From assembly GCF_037095735.1 (NCBI RefSeq), contig NZ_JBAWKD010000003.1:372001-436000 (forward strand): a stretch of DNA of 64,000 nucleotides, in the 5' to 3' direction. The notes beneath the pieces are model-generated. The model was given only the letters and a program-made list of their open reading frames with translations, did no database searches and was not told the DNA's origin. This DNA comes from Frigidibacter sp037095735. GTDB taxonomy: Bacteria > Pseudomonadota > Alphaproteobacteria > Rhodobacterales > Rhodobacteraceae. Each line of letters opens with the position of its first letter. Position 1 is the stretch's first letter. This document shows positions 16,283 to 24,378 of this stretch, one piece after another. A program made the position numbers and the translations under genes.

Positions 16283-17464
16283 TCAGGCCTTCACGAACAG
16301 CTTGCGCGGCACATCGGCCAGCAGCTCGTGGCCGGTCTCGGTGATCGCGACGGTTTCGGTGATCTCGAAACCCATGTCCGCCATCCACAGGCCGGTCATG
16401 AAATGGAAGGTCATCCCCGGCTGCAGCACCGAGGTGTCGGACGGACGGATCGACATCGTCCGCTCGCCCCAGTCCGGCGGATAGCTGACCCCGACGGCAT
16501 AGCCCGCGCGGCTTTCCTTCTCGATCCCGTGCTTCGCGAGCACCGCGAAATAGGCGCGCGCGATGTCGCCGCAGGTATTGCCGGGCTTCGCCGCCGCCAG
16601 CCCCGCCTCCATCCCCTCCAGCGTCGCCTCCTCGGCGCGCAGGAAGGCGTCGGTGGGCTGGCCCAGGAACAGGGTGCGCGACAGCGGGCAGTGATAGCGC
16701 CGATAGCAGCCGCCGATCTCGAAGAAGGTGCCCTCGCCCGCCTGCAGGGGCCTCGCGTCCCAGGTCAGGTGCGGCGCGGCCGCGTCCGAGCCCGAGGGCA
16801 GCATCGGCACGATCGCGGTGTAGTCCCCCGCCTCGCCGTCGACACCCATGGTCAGGGTCTTCAGGATCTCGGCCGCGACGGTGGACTTGGGCACGCCCGG
16901 CTCGCAGACCTCGAGGATGCGGGCATGGGCCGCCCCGACGATGCGCCCGGCCATCCGCATGTAGTCGAGCTCGCGCGGGGATTTCACCGCCCGGCACCAG
17001 TTCACCAGCCCGGTCGCATCCTTGATGCGCGCCTCGGGCAGGCCGGCGCGCAGCGCGGCATCTGCGGCGGCGGTGTAATAATAATTGTCCATCTCGACCC
17101 CGATCCGCGCCAGCCGCAGCCCGCGCGCGACCATCGCCCGCGCCAGATGGGTGGCCGGGTGGTCGTCGGGATTCTGCACGCAGGCTTCGGGGTAGGACAG
17201 CACGTCCGCCTCGGGCAGCCAGGCGGTGCGCAGGGCGCCGGCGGCATCCATCGGGCGGCCGAACCAGAAGGGCTCGCCAATGATCGGCAGCACAACCCAT
17301 TGATGGACATAGAAGGACCAGCCGTCATAGCCGGTCAGCCAATACATGTTCGACGGGTCGGCGATCACCAGCGCATCGAGGCCCGCGGCCTCCATCGACT
17401 GGCGGGCCCTGTCGAGGCGGGCGTCGAATTCGGCGGCGTCGAAATGCAGGACGGGAGCGGGCAT
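16283..17464 (-). CDS. doeA: M24-fold hydrolase, probable ectoine hydrolase (DoeA/EutD type)
   Basis: 393 residues with a creatinase-like N-terminal domain and a pita-bread C-terminal domain. The blocks NMYWLTGYDGWSFYVHQ, EMDNYYYTAAA, NWCRAVKSPRELDYM, SYPPDWGERTMS and DVPRKLFVKA are those I remember from ectoine hydrolase DoeA, which opens the ectoine ring to N-acetyl-diaminobutyrate. The metal-ligand positions of true aminopeptidases look replaced (FFEIGGCYRRYHCPLSRT where a D-x-G...D motif is expected), as in non-metal creatinase-type enzymes. AAGGAG lies before the ATG. No other doe/eut gene is nearby, so the substrate remains an inference. The alternative is a generic Xaa-Pro peptidase-family protein. 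Confidence 0.68.
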   Translation of the reverse strand: MPAPVLHFDAAEFDARLDRARQSMEAAGLDALVIADPSNMYWLTGYDGWSFYVHQWVVLPIIGEPFWFGRPMDAAGALRTAWLPEADVLSYPEACVQNPDDHPATHLARAMVARGLRLARIGVEMDNYYYTAAADAALRAGLPEARIKDATGLVNWCRAVKSPRELDYMRMAGRIVGAAHARILEVCEPGVPKSTVAAEILKTLTMGVDGEAGDYTAIVPMLPSGSDAAAPHLTWDARPLQAGEGTFFEIGGCYRRYHCPLSRTLFLGQPTDAFLRAEEATLEGMEAGLAAAKPGNTCGDIARAYFAVLAKHGIEKESRAGYAVGVSYPPDWGERTMSIRPSDTSVLQPGMTFHFMTGLWMADMGFEITETVAITETGHELLADVPRKLFVKA

Positions 17465-17699
17465 GGCATCTCCTTGCGGCTCATGCCCAAGGGATGACCG
17501 ATCCCGCGGCGGCTGTCACCTGCCGCGGCGCCGCAGGCGAACGGTCGCCGAAACCCGGCGGCATCGGGACAGTTTTCCGCAGTCTTCGTGACTTCAGGAA
17601 GGACTTATCACGACAAATCCGGTAGAGATGTCTTGGGTTAACAAGATGCCCATGATTCCGCCGCACTGCGGAAAAATCGGGCAAGGAAAGGACACTGCC

Positions 17700-17879
17700 A
17701 TGTTCGCGAACCCGCGCTCGCCCCGGACCAATGCCCTCGCGCTGGGCGTCTTCGCCGTTGCCTATGTGGCGGTCATGGTCTTCCTGTTCGTGCCGAAAAG
17801 CTGGTTCGCGGCAGATGCCGGCACGCCCCAGCGCGCCGCCCTCGCCGCCGCGGCGGTGGACCAGCCGCTGACCCACTGA
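17700..17879 (+). CDS. Small single-pass membrane protein (59 aa)
   Basis: ATG at 17700, with AAGGAAAGGA just upstream. One transmembrane segment (ALALGVFAVAYVAVMVFLFV) is followed by a short Ala-rich tail. Function unknown. It is divergent from the DoeA-like gene and is followed immediately by three tandem hairpin-forming repeats. It lacks the features of any named small membrane family I know. Confidence 0.55.
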   Translation: MFANPRSPRTNALALGVFAVAYVAVMVFLFVPKSWFAADAGTPQRAALAAAAVDQPLTH

Positions 17880-17979
17880 CGCCCGGCCGCGCGCCCTCGG
17901 GCGCGGACCCACCAGCGCCCGGTCGCGCCCTTCGGGGCGGGTCCTGACAACGTTCGGTCGCGTGCCCTCAGGCGCCGAC
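17880..17979. repeat. Three tandem hairpin-forming repeats of about 35 bp
   Basis: Units begin CGCCCGGCCGCG at 17880, CGCCCGGTCGCG at 17916 and CGTTCGGTCGCG at 17951. Each contains a short self-complementary core (GCGCCCTCGGGCGC, GCGCCCTTCGGGGC, GCCCTCAGGC). The third unit runs into the stop codon of the convergent acetyltransferase gene (17968-17970). They may act as a bidirectional terminator. Confidence 0.6.
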
Positions 17980-18606
17980 CGCCGCGCGCTCATAGCGCTC
18001 CAGGAAGGCCTCGACCGGCAGCGCGCGGAAATCGTCCAGCGCCGCCCGCAGCCGCTCGTGATCCCAGTCCCACCAGGCCAGCGCCATCAGCCGCTCGGCC
18101 GCCGGCGCGCTGAACCGTGCCCGCAGCGGCACCGCAGGTACCCCGGCGACGATCATGTAGGGCGCCACGTCCTTCGTCACCACCGCGCCCGAGGCCACGA
18201 TCGCGCCGTGGCCCACCGTCACCTCGGGCTTCACGATGGCGCCGTGCCCGATCCAGGTGTCATGGCCGATCACCGTACGCCGGGCGGCGCGGGCGGCGAA
18301 GAAGGCCTCGTCCCGCCCCGCATCTTCCCAGTAGTCGCCCGAGCGGTACAGGAAGTGGTGCAGGCTCGCCGTGGTCATCGGATGGTCGGTCGGCCCGATC
18401 CGCACCATCGCCGCGATGTTGGCGAACTTGCCGACCTCGGTGTTGGCGATGTCGCAGAGCCGCTCGCAATAGCTGTAGTCGCCAAGGGCCGAGTTCAGCA
18501 GCCGCGCGCCCTCGCCCACCTCGCAGAACCGGCCCAGCGTGGAATTGAAGACCTCGGCGCCGGCGTGGATCAGCGGATGCTCTGCGGACAGTTTCGGCAC
18601 GCTCAT
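17968..18606 (-). CDS. Left-handed beta-helix acetyltransferase of the phosphonate cluster
   Basis: 212 residues with hexapeptide repeats (e.g. VIGHDTWIGHGAIVKPEVTVGHGAIVASG, quoted in pieces: VIGHDTWIGHGAIVK and VTVGHGAIVASGAVV). Such xenobiotic/chloramphenicol-acetyltransferase-like proteins commonly sit in phn operons, where they are presumed to acetylate an aminophosphonate or intermediate. The start at 18606 overlaps the phnE stop (ATGA), so it is co-translated with the transporter. The exact substrate is unknown. Confidence 0.82.
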   Translation of the reverse strand: MSVPKLSAEHPLIHAGAEVFNSTLGRFCEVGEGARLLNSALGDYSYCERLCDIANTEVGKFANIAAMVRIGPTDHPMTTASLHHFLYRSGDYWEDAGRDEAFFAARAARRTVIGHDTWIGHGAIVKPEVTVGHGAIVASGAVVTKDVAPYMIVAGVPAVPLRARFSAPAAERLMALAWWDWDHERLRAALDDFRALPVEAFLERYERAAVGA

Positions 18607-19943
18607 TCCCCCTTGATCAGGCGCCGGCGGATCTTGCCGGAAAGCCAGTCCATCGCCATCACCATCAGAAGGATCAGGGTGATGAAATAGGCGACCTCTT
18701 CCCAGTCCTTCTGGGTGATCAGCGCCTGAGTCAGCAGAAGCCCGATGCCGCCGCCGACGATCGCCCCGATCACCGTGGCCGAACGGGTGTTCGATTCCAG
18801 GAAATACAGCACCTGGCTCAGGATCACCGGCGCCACCTGCGGGATCACGCCCCAGCGGTTCCGTTGCAGCGTGCCGGCGCCGGTCGAGCGCAGCCCCTCG
18901 ACCTGCTTGCCGTCGATGTTCTCGAGCGCTTCCGAGAACAGCTTCCCGAAGCTGCCGGTGTCGGTGATCAGGATCGCGAGCGCCCCGGTCAGCGGCCCGG
19001 GCCCGAAGGCGCGGGACAGGATGATCGTCCAGATCAGCCCGTCGACGCCGCGCAGGAAGTCGAAGACCCGCCGCACCCCGAACCGCACCGGCAGGACCGA
19101 GAAGTTTCTGGCCGCGAGGAACGCCAGCGGCAGCGCGATCAGCGCGCCCCCCATCGTGCCGAGGAAGGCCATCAGCAATGTCTCCAGCATCGCGCCGAAG
19201 ACCCGGCCGTGCTGCCACATCCCGTTGTTCCAGAAGTCCTGCAGCATCGCCGACAGGTTCGACATGCCCGGCCGCAGCTCCTGTCCCGACACCAGCGCCT
19301 GCCCGATCTGGCCCCAGCTCATGAAGTGGAACGGGCTTTCGAGGTCGAAGAACCACAGCTCCCAGCCGTAGGAATAGCGGAAGACCTCGGTCTTGGCCTT
19401 GGTCACCGTCAGCCGCCCCTCGGGCGCGGTCACCTGCACCCGGGTGTTCGAGGCAGAAACATAGTCCGGCAGCGCCTTGCCCTCAGGCGCGGTGATCGTG
19501 ATGCCCGAGCGTTCCGGCACGATCACCAGCGTGCCATAGCCCGGCAGCACCATCCGCACGTCCTCGGGCGCGATGCGCACGCCGGCACCGTCCTTCAGCG
19601 CGACATCGGTCACGCCCGCGTCCTCGCGCACCCAGTCGGGCCATTGCGCGGGATTGGCATAGGTGCCCTTGCGCTCGCCCTCGATGGCGACGCCGACCTC
19701 GCCCGAGCGGTTCTCGCGCGTGACATGGGTCTTGTAGCTGTAGCTGTCCGAAATCAGCGTGGCGCCGTTCTCCCACCGCGCCTTGCCCAGCAGTTCCGGC
19801 AGGTTGAAGGCGAACAGCGCATAGACGAGGTAGGTCAGCACCGCGGCCGGGACCGCGAAGGACATCAGCCGGCGGCGGGTCATGCGGGCCATGACCTCGG
19901 TGCGGACTTCGGGCAATGCGCCTTGGGCAAGCGTGGCGGTCAT
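18603..19943 (-). CDS. phnE: Phosphonate ABC transporter permease PhnE (long form)
   Basis: 446 residues, inner-membrane permease. A first transmembrane helix (about residues 28-52) is followed by a periplasmic insert of roughly 150 residues that contains beta-rich sequence, and then a permease core of about five helices. The EAA-type coupling loop reads EALENIDGKQVEGLRSTGA. The stop-start overlap with the acetyltransferase gene and a 4-bp gap to the second permease show one operon. The insert is why it is longer than the 260-300 residues of short PhnE proteins. Confidence 0.9.
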   Translation of the reverse strand: MTATLAQGALPEVRTEVMARMTRRRLMSFAVPAAVLTYLVYALFAFNLPELLGKARWENGATLISDSYSYKTHVTRENRSGEVGVAIEGERKGTYANPAQWPDWVREDAGVTDVALKDGAGVRIAPEDVRMVLPGYGTLVIVPERSGITITAPEGKALPDYVSASNTRVQVTAPEGRLTVTKAKTEVFRYSYGWELWFFDLESPFHFMSWGQIGQALVSGQELRPGMSNLSAMLQDFWNNGMWQHGRVFGAMLETLLMAFLGTMGGALIALPLAFLAARNFSVLPVRFGVRRVFDFLRGVDGLIWTIILSRAFGPGPLTGALAILITDTGSFGKLFSEALENIDGKQVEGLRSTGAGTLQRNRWGVIPQVAPVILSQVLYFLESNTRSATVIGAIVGGGIGLLLTQALITQKDWEEVAYFITLILLMVMAMDWLSGKIRRRLIKGE

Positions 19944-19947
19944 CGGC

Positions 19948-20829
19948 TCACTCCCCCTTCACAAGGCGGTTGCGCAGCGCGCTCGACCCCTGGTCGATCA
20001 CCACGATGGTCAGGAACAGCAGCAGGAAAACGGCCGCGGCGGCGTCATAACGGCCCTGCCCCCAGCCGATCGCGATCTTCAGCTCGTAGCCGATGCCGCC
20101 CGCGCCCACGAAACCGAGGATCGCCGAAGCGCGGACGTTGATCTCGAAACGGAGCAGCGCGTAGCTCAGCCAGTTCGGCGCGACCTGCGGCAGCATCGCC
20201 AGCCCCATGCGCTGGCCCCAGCGCGCGCCGGTGGACAAAAGCCCCTCGACCGGTTTCGGGTCGGCGTTCTCGTTCACTTCCGAGAACAGCTTGCCCAGCG
20301 CGCCGACGGTATGGAAGCAGATGGCGATCATCGCCGGCACCGGGCCGCCGCCCAGCACGAAGATCAGCATCAGTGCGATGACGATCTCGGGCATCGCCCG
20401 GCAGAGGTCGAGCAGCCGGCGGAACACCGGCACGGCCTGTGGCCAGGGTGCAAGTCCCGGCGTCGCCAGCAGCGAGATCAGCCCCGCCAGCATCGCGCCC
20501 ACAAGGGTCGAGACCGCGGCGATGTTGATCGTCTCGACCAGCGCCGGGAAGTAGGTGACCATGTTGCCGGGAAGCGCCGCGCGCTTTTCCCAGGCCTCGG
20601 CCAGAAGTTCGGTCGGGAAGTCGAAGACCCGGTGCAGGCCGGACCAGAAGCCGCCGGCATTGCGCCCATCGGCCAGGTCGAAGCCCGCGGCCATCATCGC
20701 CACGAACAGCGCGATCAGGACCGTGGAATAGACCCGCTTGCGGCGCGTCTGGGCGAGGTAGTCCTCGCGGATCGCGACAAGGCCGCGGACGCCCTCGCTG
20801 CGATGGATGTCGCTCGTGGTCTCTGCCAT
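19948..20829 (-). CDS. phnE: Phosphonate ABC transporter permease PhnE (short form)
   Basis: 293 residues from the ATG at 20829; an in-frame ATG at 20886 would add 19 residues but begins inside the terminator hairpin region. An N-terminal cytoplasmic tail is followed by about six helices. The coupling loop EVNENADPKPVEGLLSTGARWGQR is, in its first part, parallel to that of the other permease, so the two probably form a heterodimer with PhnC. It lies downstream of phnD after a hairpin that may lower its expression relative to the binding protein. Confidence 0.92.
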   Translation of the reverse strand: MAETTSDIHRSEGVRGLVAIREDYLAQTRRKRVYSTVLIALFVAMMAAGFDLADGRNAGGFWSGLHRVFDFPTELLAEAWEKRAALPGNMVTYFPALVETINIAAVSTLVGAMLAGLISLLATPGLAPWPQAVPVFRRLLDLCRAMPEIVIALMLIFVLGGGPVPAMIAICFHTVGALGKLFSEVNENADPKPVEGLLSTGARWGQRMGLAMLPQVAPNWLSYALLRFEINVRASAILGFVGAGGIGYELKIAIGWGQGRYDAAAAVFLLLFLTIVVIDQGSSALRNRLVKGE

Positions 20830-20887
20830 CTCGGCCCCCGCCTCGGTCTTCTGCGCCGCCTTCGCCGCCCCCCTCGGCGCAGGCATG

Positions 20888-20919
20888 AAAACGGGCGGGG
20901 CCGGAAGGCACCCGCCCGT
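20888..20919 (-). terminator. Intrinsic terminator/attenuator between phnD and phnE
   Basis: On the minus strand, ACGGGCGGG pairs with CCCGCCCGT (9 bp), extended by GCC/GGC across a one-base bulge, with a TTCC loop and a following TTTT. This is a classical rho-independent shape inside the operon. It would give more transcript for the binding protein than for the permeases. Confidence 0.7.
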
Positions 20920-20936
20920 CAGGTTCGCTAAGGCGA

Positions 20937-21836
20937 TCAGCTGCCCGACATCTTGCGGGCGTCGATGATCGACTGGTACTGCTCGTGCTTCACCGGGATG
21001 AAGTCCTTGGCGTCGCCGCCGGCCACGCCATAGGCGCATTTGGCGTCCTCTTCCCAGAGGTTGGCGGTCAGCTCGGTGACCTTGGCCTTCACGTCCGCCG
21101 GCAGGGCCGAACGGATGACCATCGGGCCTTCCGGGATCTCTTTCGACTTCCAGACCTGCACGAGGTCGTTCATGTCGACGAGCCCCGCATCCACGGCCTT
21201 GCGCAGCGCGCCCGAGTTGTAGCCGTCTTCCCAGTTGCCCAGGCCGTCGGCCCAAGTCACGCCCAGATCCACGTCGCCGTTGTTGACCGCGACGATGGTC
21301 TGCTCGTGGCCGCCGGTGAACTTCACGTCCTTGAAGTACTGGCCCGGCTGCATGGCGATGCCCGACTGGGTCAGTTCCACGTTCGGGATCAGGTAGCCCG
21401 AGGTCGAGTTCGGGTCGCCGAAGCCGATGACCTTACCCTTGCCGGTCGCCATGTCGGTGATGCCGCTGTCCTTGCGGGCGATGCCGATCGAGTAGTAGCC
21501 GATCGAGCCGTCGAGGTTCTGCTTGACCAGCACCGGCTCCACCGCCTTGGCGTCGGTCAGGTAGACCTTGGCATAGCCCGAGGCGCCCATCCACGCCATG
21601 TCGATGGTGCCGCCCAGCAGGCCCTGGATCACGCCGTCATAGTCGGCGGGGGTGAAGACCTTGACCGGAACGCCCAGCGCGTCCTCGATCTTCTTGCGGT
21701 AGCACTCGTTCGAGTTCAGGCGGTCCTGGGCGTTCTCGCCGCCGAGGATGCCGATGTTGAAGCCCTTGATGTCCTGGGCCTGGGCGGTCGAGACGAGCGC
21801 GGTCGAAACCAGCGCGGCAGCGATAATGGCCTTCAT
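20937..21836 (-). CDS. phnD: Phosphonate ABC transporter substrate-binding protein PhnD
   Basis: 299 residues. A Sec signal peptide (MKAIIAAALVSTALVSTAQA, cleavage after AQA) precedes a type II periplasmic binding fold. Family blocks are GILGGENAQDRL, IDMAWMGASGYAKVYL, GFGDPNSTSGYLIPN, the ligand-loop SGYL, and GVTWADGLGNW. GGAG lies before the ATG. It is the second gene of phnCDEE, 61 bp after phnC. Confidence 0.95.
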   Translation of the reverse strand: MKAIIAAALVSTALVSTAQAQDIKGFNIGILGGENAQDRLNSNECYRKKIEDALGVPVKVFTPADYDGVIQGLLGGTIDMAWMGASGYAKVYLTDAKAVEPVLVKQNLDGSIGYYSIGIARKDSGITDMATGKGKVIGFGDPNSTSGYLIPNVELTQSGIAMQPGQYFKDVKFTGGHEQTIVAVNNGDVDLGVTWADGLGNWEDGYNSGALRKAVDAGLVDMNDLVQVWKSKEIPEGPMVIRSALPADVKAKVTELTANLWEEDAKCAYGVAGGDAKDFIPVKHEQYQSIIDARKMSGS

Positions 21837-21862
21837 GGCTTATCTCCTGGGGAGGGGTTCGC

Positions 21863-21891
21863 CCTGCCGCCGGTCCCCGCCGGACGGCAGG
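21863..21891 (-). other. Hairpin between phnC and phnD
   Basis: CCTGCCGCCGG (21863-21873) pairs with CCGGACGGCAGG (21880-21891) through 7 + 4 bp with one bulged base. It has no T-run, so it is probably an mRNA-stability element in the 61-bp spacer. Confidence 0.5.
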
Positions 21892-21897
21892 AAGGGG

Positions 21898-22734
21898 TCA
21901 GTCCGCCAGCATCCGCTGGGCGTAGGTGCCATCCGCCTGGTGCGGCGGGGCTTCCAGCGCCTCGATCGAGGTCGAGGTCGCGGCTTCCGAGAAACTCGCG
22001 TCGGCGCCGTAGATCTCGCGCGCGGCGGCGGTGGTCAGCAGGTCGGGCGTGCCGTCGAAGACGATCCGCCCCGCGCGCATCCCGATCACCCGGTCGCAAT
22101 AGCGCCGCGCGGTGTCGAGCGTGTGCAGGTTCGCGATGACGGTGCGCCCGTCCTCTTCATGGATGCGCCGCAGCGTCTCCATGACGATCTGGGCGTTCAT
22201 CGGGTCGAGCGAGGCGATGGGTTCGTCGGCAAGGATCACCTTCGGGTCCTGCATGACGGCGCGGGCGATCGCCACGCGCTGCTGCTGGCCGCCCGACAGC
22301 GCCTCGGCCCGTTTCGGGGCCTGTTCGGCGATGCCGAGCCGGTCGAGGATGTCGATGGCCTTGAGGATGTCGTCCCTGGACCAGACGTTGAACAGCGTCG
22401 CCAGCGTGCCACGGCGGTTCAGAAGCCCGTGCAGCACGTTCGACACCACGTCGAGCCGCGGCACCAGATTGAACTGCTGGAAGACCATCGCGCAATCGGC
22501 CTGCCAAACGCGCTTGGCCGCGCCCTGCAGCGCCAGCACGTCGCGGCCCTCGACCATCAGCCGGCCAGAGGTCGCGTCGGTCAGCCGGTTCATCATCCGC
22601 AGGAAGGTCGACTTGCCGGCGCCCGAGCGGCCGATGATCCCGATCATCATCGGGCGGTCGACCTGGAAGGTGGCGTTGTCCACGGCAGGACCGCGCCCGA
22701 AATCCTTGGTCACACCCTCGACTGAAATGAGCAT
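21898..22734 (-). CDS. phnC: Phosphonate ABC transporter ATP-binding protein PhnC
   Basis: 278 residues. Walker A is GRSGAGKST, the Q-loop FQQFNLVPRL, the signature LSGGQQQRVAIARAVM, and Walker B ILADEPIASLDP. The order phnC-phnD-phnE-phnE is the usual one. It is the first gene of the operon and has a Pho box 64 nt upstream, so expression should rise under phosphate limitation. No C-P lyase genes lie in the window; catabolism must be encoded elsewhere. Confidence 0.95.
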   Translation of the reverse strand: MLISVEGVTKDFGRGPAVDNATFQVDRPMMIGIIGRSGAGKSTFLRMMNRLTDATSGRLMVEGRDVLALQGAAKRVWQADCAMVFQQFNLVPRLDVVSNVLHGLLNRRGTLATLFNVWSRDDILKAIDILDRLGIAEQAPKRAEALSGGQQQRVAIARAVMQDPKVILADEPIASLDPMNAQIVMETLRRIHEEDGRTVIANLHTLDTARRYCDRVIGMRAGRIVFDGTPDLLTTAAAREIYGADASFSEAATSTSIEALEAPPHQADGTYAQRMLAD

Positions 22735-22797
22735 CCGGCCCCCGCTTGCTGCTGGGGCCGGAGTAGGCCGCGTCGGTCACGCGGAAGAGTCGGTTTG

Positions 22798-22815
22798 CTG
22801 AAAGTTTTGCGACAG
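22798..22815 (-). promoter_or_regulatory. Pho box upstream of phnC
   Basis: The minus strand reads CTGTCGC-AAAA-CTTTCAG, close to the PhoB consensus of two CTGTCAT-like heptamers separated by four A/T-rich bases. It lies 64-81 nt before the phnC start, downstream of the MFS gene. Confidence 0.7.
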
Positions 22816-22841
22816 GCGCGGATGACGCCCGACGGGACGCG

Positions 22842-24059
22842 TCACGCCTCGGCCAGAAGCCCCCCGGCCCGCGCGACCCGCCCGAAGAGGCCCAGCGAGA
22901 TCGCCGCCATCACCGCCGCCAGCACCAGGAAGGCGCCCTGGATCTCGAAGGCCTTGACCAGAGGGGCCGAAACCAGCGGCGACGAGAACTGGCCCACGAA
23001 GAAGGCGGTGGTCAGCATCCCCGCCGCGCGGCCGCGCTGGTTCGCGGGCACCCGGTTCAGGAAATAGGTGGTGTAGTTGGCCATCGACGGCCCGATGCCA
23101 AGGCCGGTGATCATCACGCCCAGGATCGACAGCGGCAGGCTTGCGGTCTGCGAGATCAGCAGGAAGCCCGAGGCCATCAGCGCGAAGCTGGTCGCGAAGA
23201 CCGTCATCGCCGAGGCATATTGGCGGATCCGCCCGTAGAACAGCGCCCCCGGCGTCGCGGCCAGCATCATGCCGGCCATGATCATGCCGGTGAAGGCGCT
23301 GTCGGTCACGCCCATCTCGGCCAGCCGGAAGGGCATGCGCGTGGGCATCATGTAGAAGGTGGACATGAAGACGAAGGCCAGCCCGCCGGTGAAGGCGAAG
23401 AGGCCCCAGGGGAAGCCGCCCTCGGCCGTCTCGCCGGCCTGCACGCCCGAGGCCAGCGCGCCGCGGCGCGCGGTATGGGGCCGCAGCAGCAGCAGCGCCG
23501 CCAGCGCGATCGGCAGCGCGATCAGGTAGACCGCGAAGGCCCCCCGCCAGTGCAACGAGGCCAGAAGACCGCCCAGCACCATCACGACGACCCCGCCGCC
23601 CGACATCGCCGCGCCCTGCAGGCCCATGTAGCGCGCCCGCGCCGGCCCGTGCCACAAGTCGGTCGCATAGGCCATCGCCAGCGTCATCGACCCCGCGACG
23701 CCCAGACCCAGCAGCGCGCGCCCGGCCAGAAGCTCGGTCAGCGACTGCGCGACCAGCCCCGAGGCGCCGCCCAAGCCGTAGCAGACCAACGAGAAGACCA
23801 GCAGCGCCAGCCGGTTCCAGCGGTCCGCCGCCCAGCCGAACAGGCCCGCGGCAAGGATGACCGAGGCCGAGGGCAGCGTCAGGATCAGCCCCGCCAGCGT
23901 GTCGATGCCGGGGGTGTCGGCGAAATGCTCTTTCAGCCCGGGCAGCGAGGGCGAGATCGTCGCATTCGCCATCACCGTCATCGAGGCGACAAGCAGGACG
24001 GTGACGGTGACGGCCGTGCCGGGACCGGCGGAAACGGCCGTCTGGGAAGAGGTGGTCAT
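22842..24059 (-). CDS. Major facilitator superfamily transporter
   Basis: 405 residues and about 12 predicted transmembrane helices, inner membrane. The loop between helices 2 and 3 reads GWAADRWNRLALL, the MFS motif A region. The motif-C-like segment QGAAMSGGGVVVMVLGGLLA points to a drug:proton antiporter-like exporter. It is 107 bp upstream of phnC on the same strand, but the Pho box between them suggests separate control. The substrate is unknown. Confidence 0.85.
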   Translation of the reverse strand: MTTSSQTAVSAGPGTAVTVTVLLVASMTVMANATISPSLPGLKEHFADTPGIDTLAGLILTLPSASVILAAGLFGWAADRWNRLALLVFSLVCYGLGGASGLVAQSLTELLAGRALLGLGVAGSMTLAMAYATDLWHGPARARYMGLQGAAMSGGGVVVMVLGGLLASLHWRGAFAVYLIALPIALAALLLLRPHTARRGALASGVQAGETAEGGFPWGLFAFTGGLAFVFMSTFYMMPTRMPFRLAEMGVTDSAFTGMIMAGMMLAATPGALFYGRIRQYASAMTVFATSFALMASGFLLISQTASLPLSILGVMITGLGIGPSMANYTTYFLNRVPANQRGRAAGMLTTAFFVGQFSSPLVSAPLVKAFEIQGAFLVLAAVMAAISLGLFGRVARAGGLLAEA

Positions 24060-24186
24060 CGGGACTTCCTTGCGGAGCGAACCGCGGCCGGGGCACCGCC
24101 AGACAGGGGCCCGACCCGACGGGGGCGCGGCGCGTGGCGCGGTGACCCCGTGCGGGGCGGTTCGTGGGATTTGGTGCTACGTCACT

Positions 24187-24215
24187 AAACTAGTCGGTTC
24201 GATTGGGTCGCACAA
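24187..24215 (-). promoter_or_regulatory. Predicted sigma-70-type promoter of the MFS gene
   Basis: On the minus strand TTGTGC (24210-24215) and TAGTTT (24187-24192) are separated by 17 nt, 128 nt before the MFS start. The imperfect dyad AAACTAGTCGGTT overlapping the -10 could hold a TetR-like repressor, although no regulator is adjacent. Confidence 0.38.
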
Positions 24216-24326
24216 GAGATTTGATGCAGTTGCAGCAAAGTTTGTGCCTCTAATCGCTGGCCACCCGATACGCCGGGACGCATGCGCATGGGCGGATCCG
24301 CCCGGACCGGCGCCCCGAAACGCGAA

Positions 24327-24351
24327 GGGCCCCCCGCATGGCGGAGGGCCC
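24327..24351 (-). terminator. Stem-loop after the RND efflux operon
   Basis: GGGCCCTCCGC-CAT-GCGGGGGGCCC on the minus strand forms an 11-bp stem (one G-T pair) with a 3-nt loop, 27 nt after the stop of the RND gene. No clear T-run follows. Confidence 0.55.
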
Positions 24352-24378
24352 GAACCGTCCCGGCTGGTTGCCCGGGGC

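Larger units (their letters stand above)
24060..24378. other. 319-bp gap holding a promoter and a terminator
   Basis: This gap lies between the RND gene end and the MFS start. It contains the RND-operon hairpin (24327-24351) and a predicted MFS promoter (24187-24215). About 24170-24260 is noticeably less GC-rich than the surrounding DNA. No gene is visible. Confidence 0.5.
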
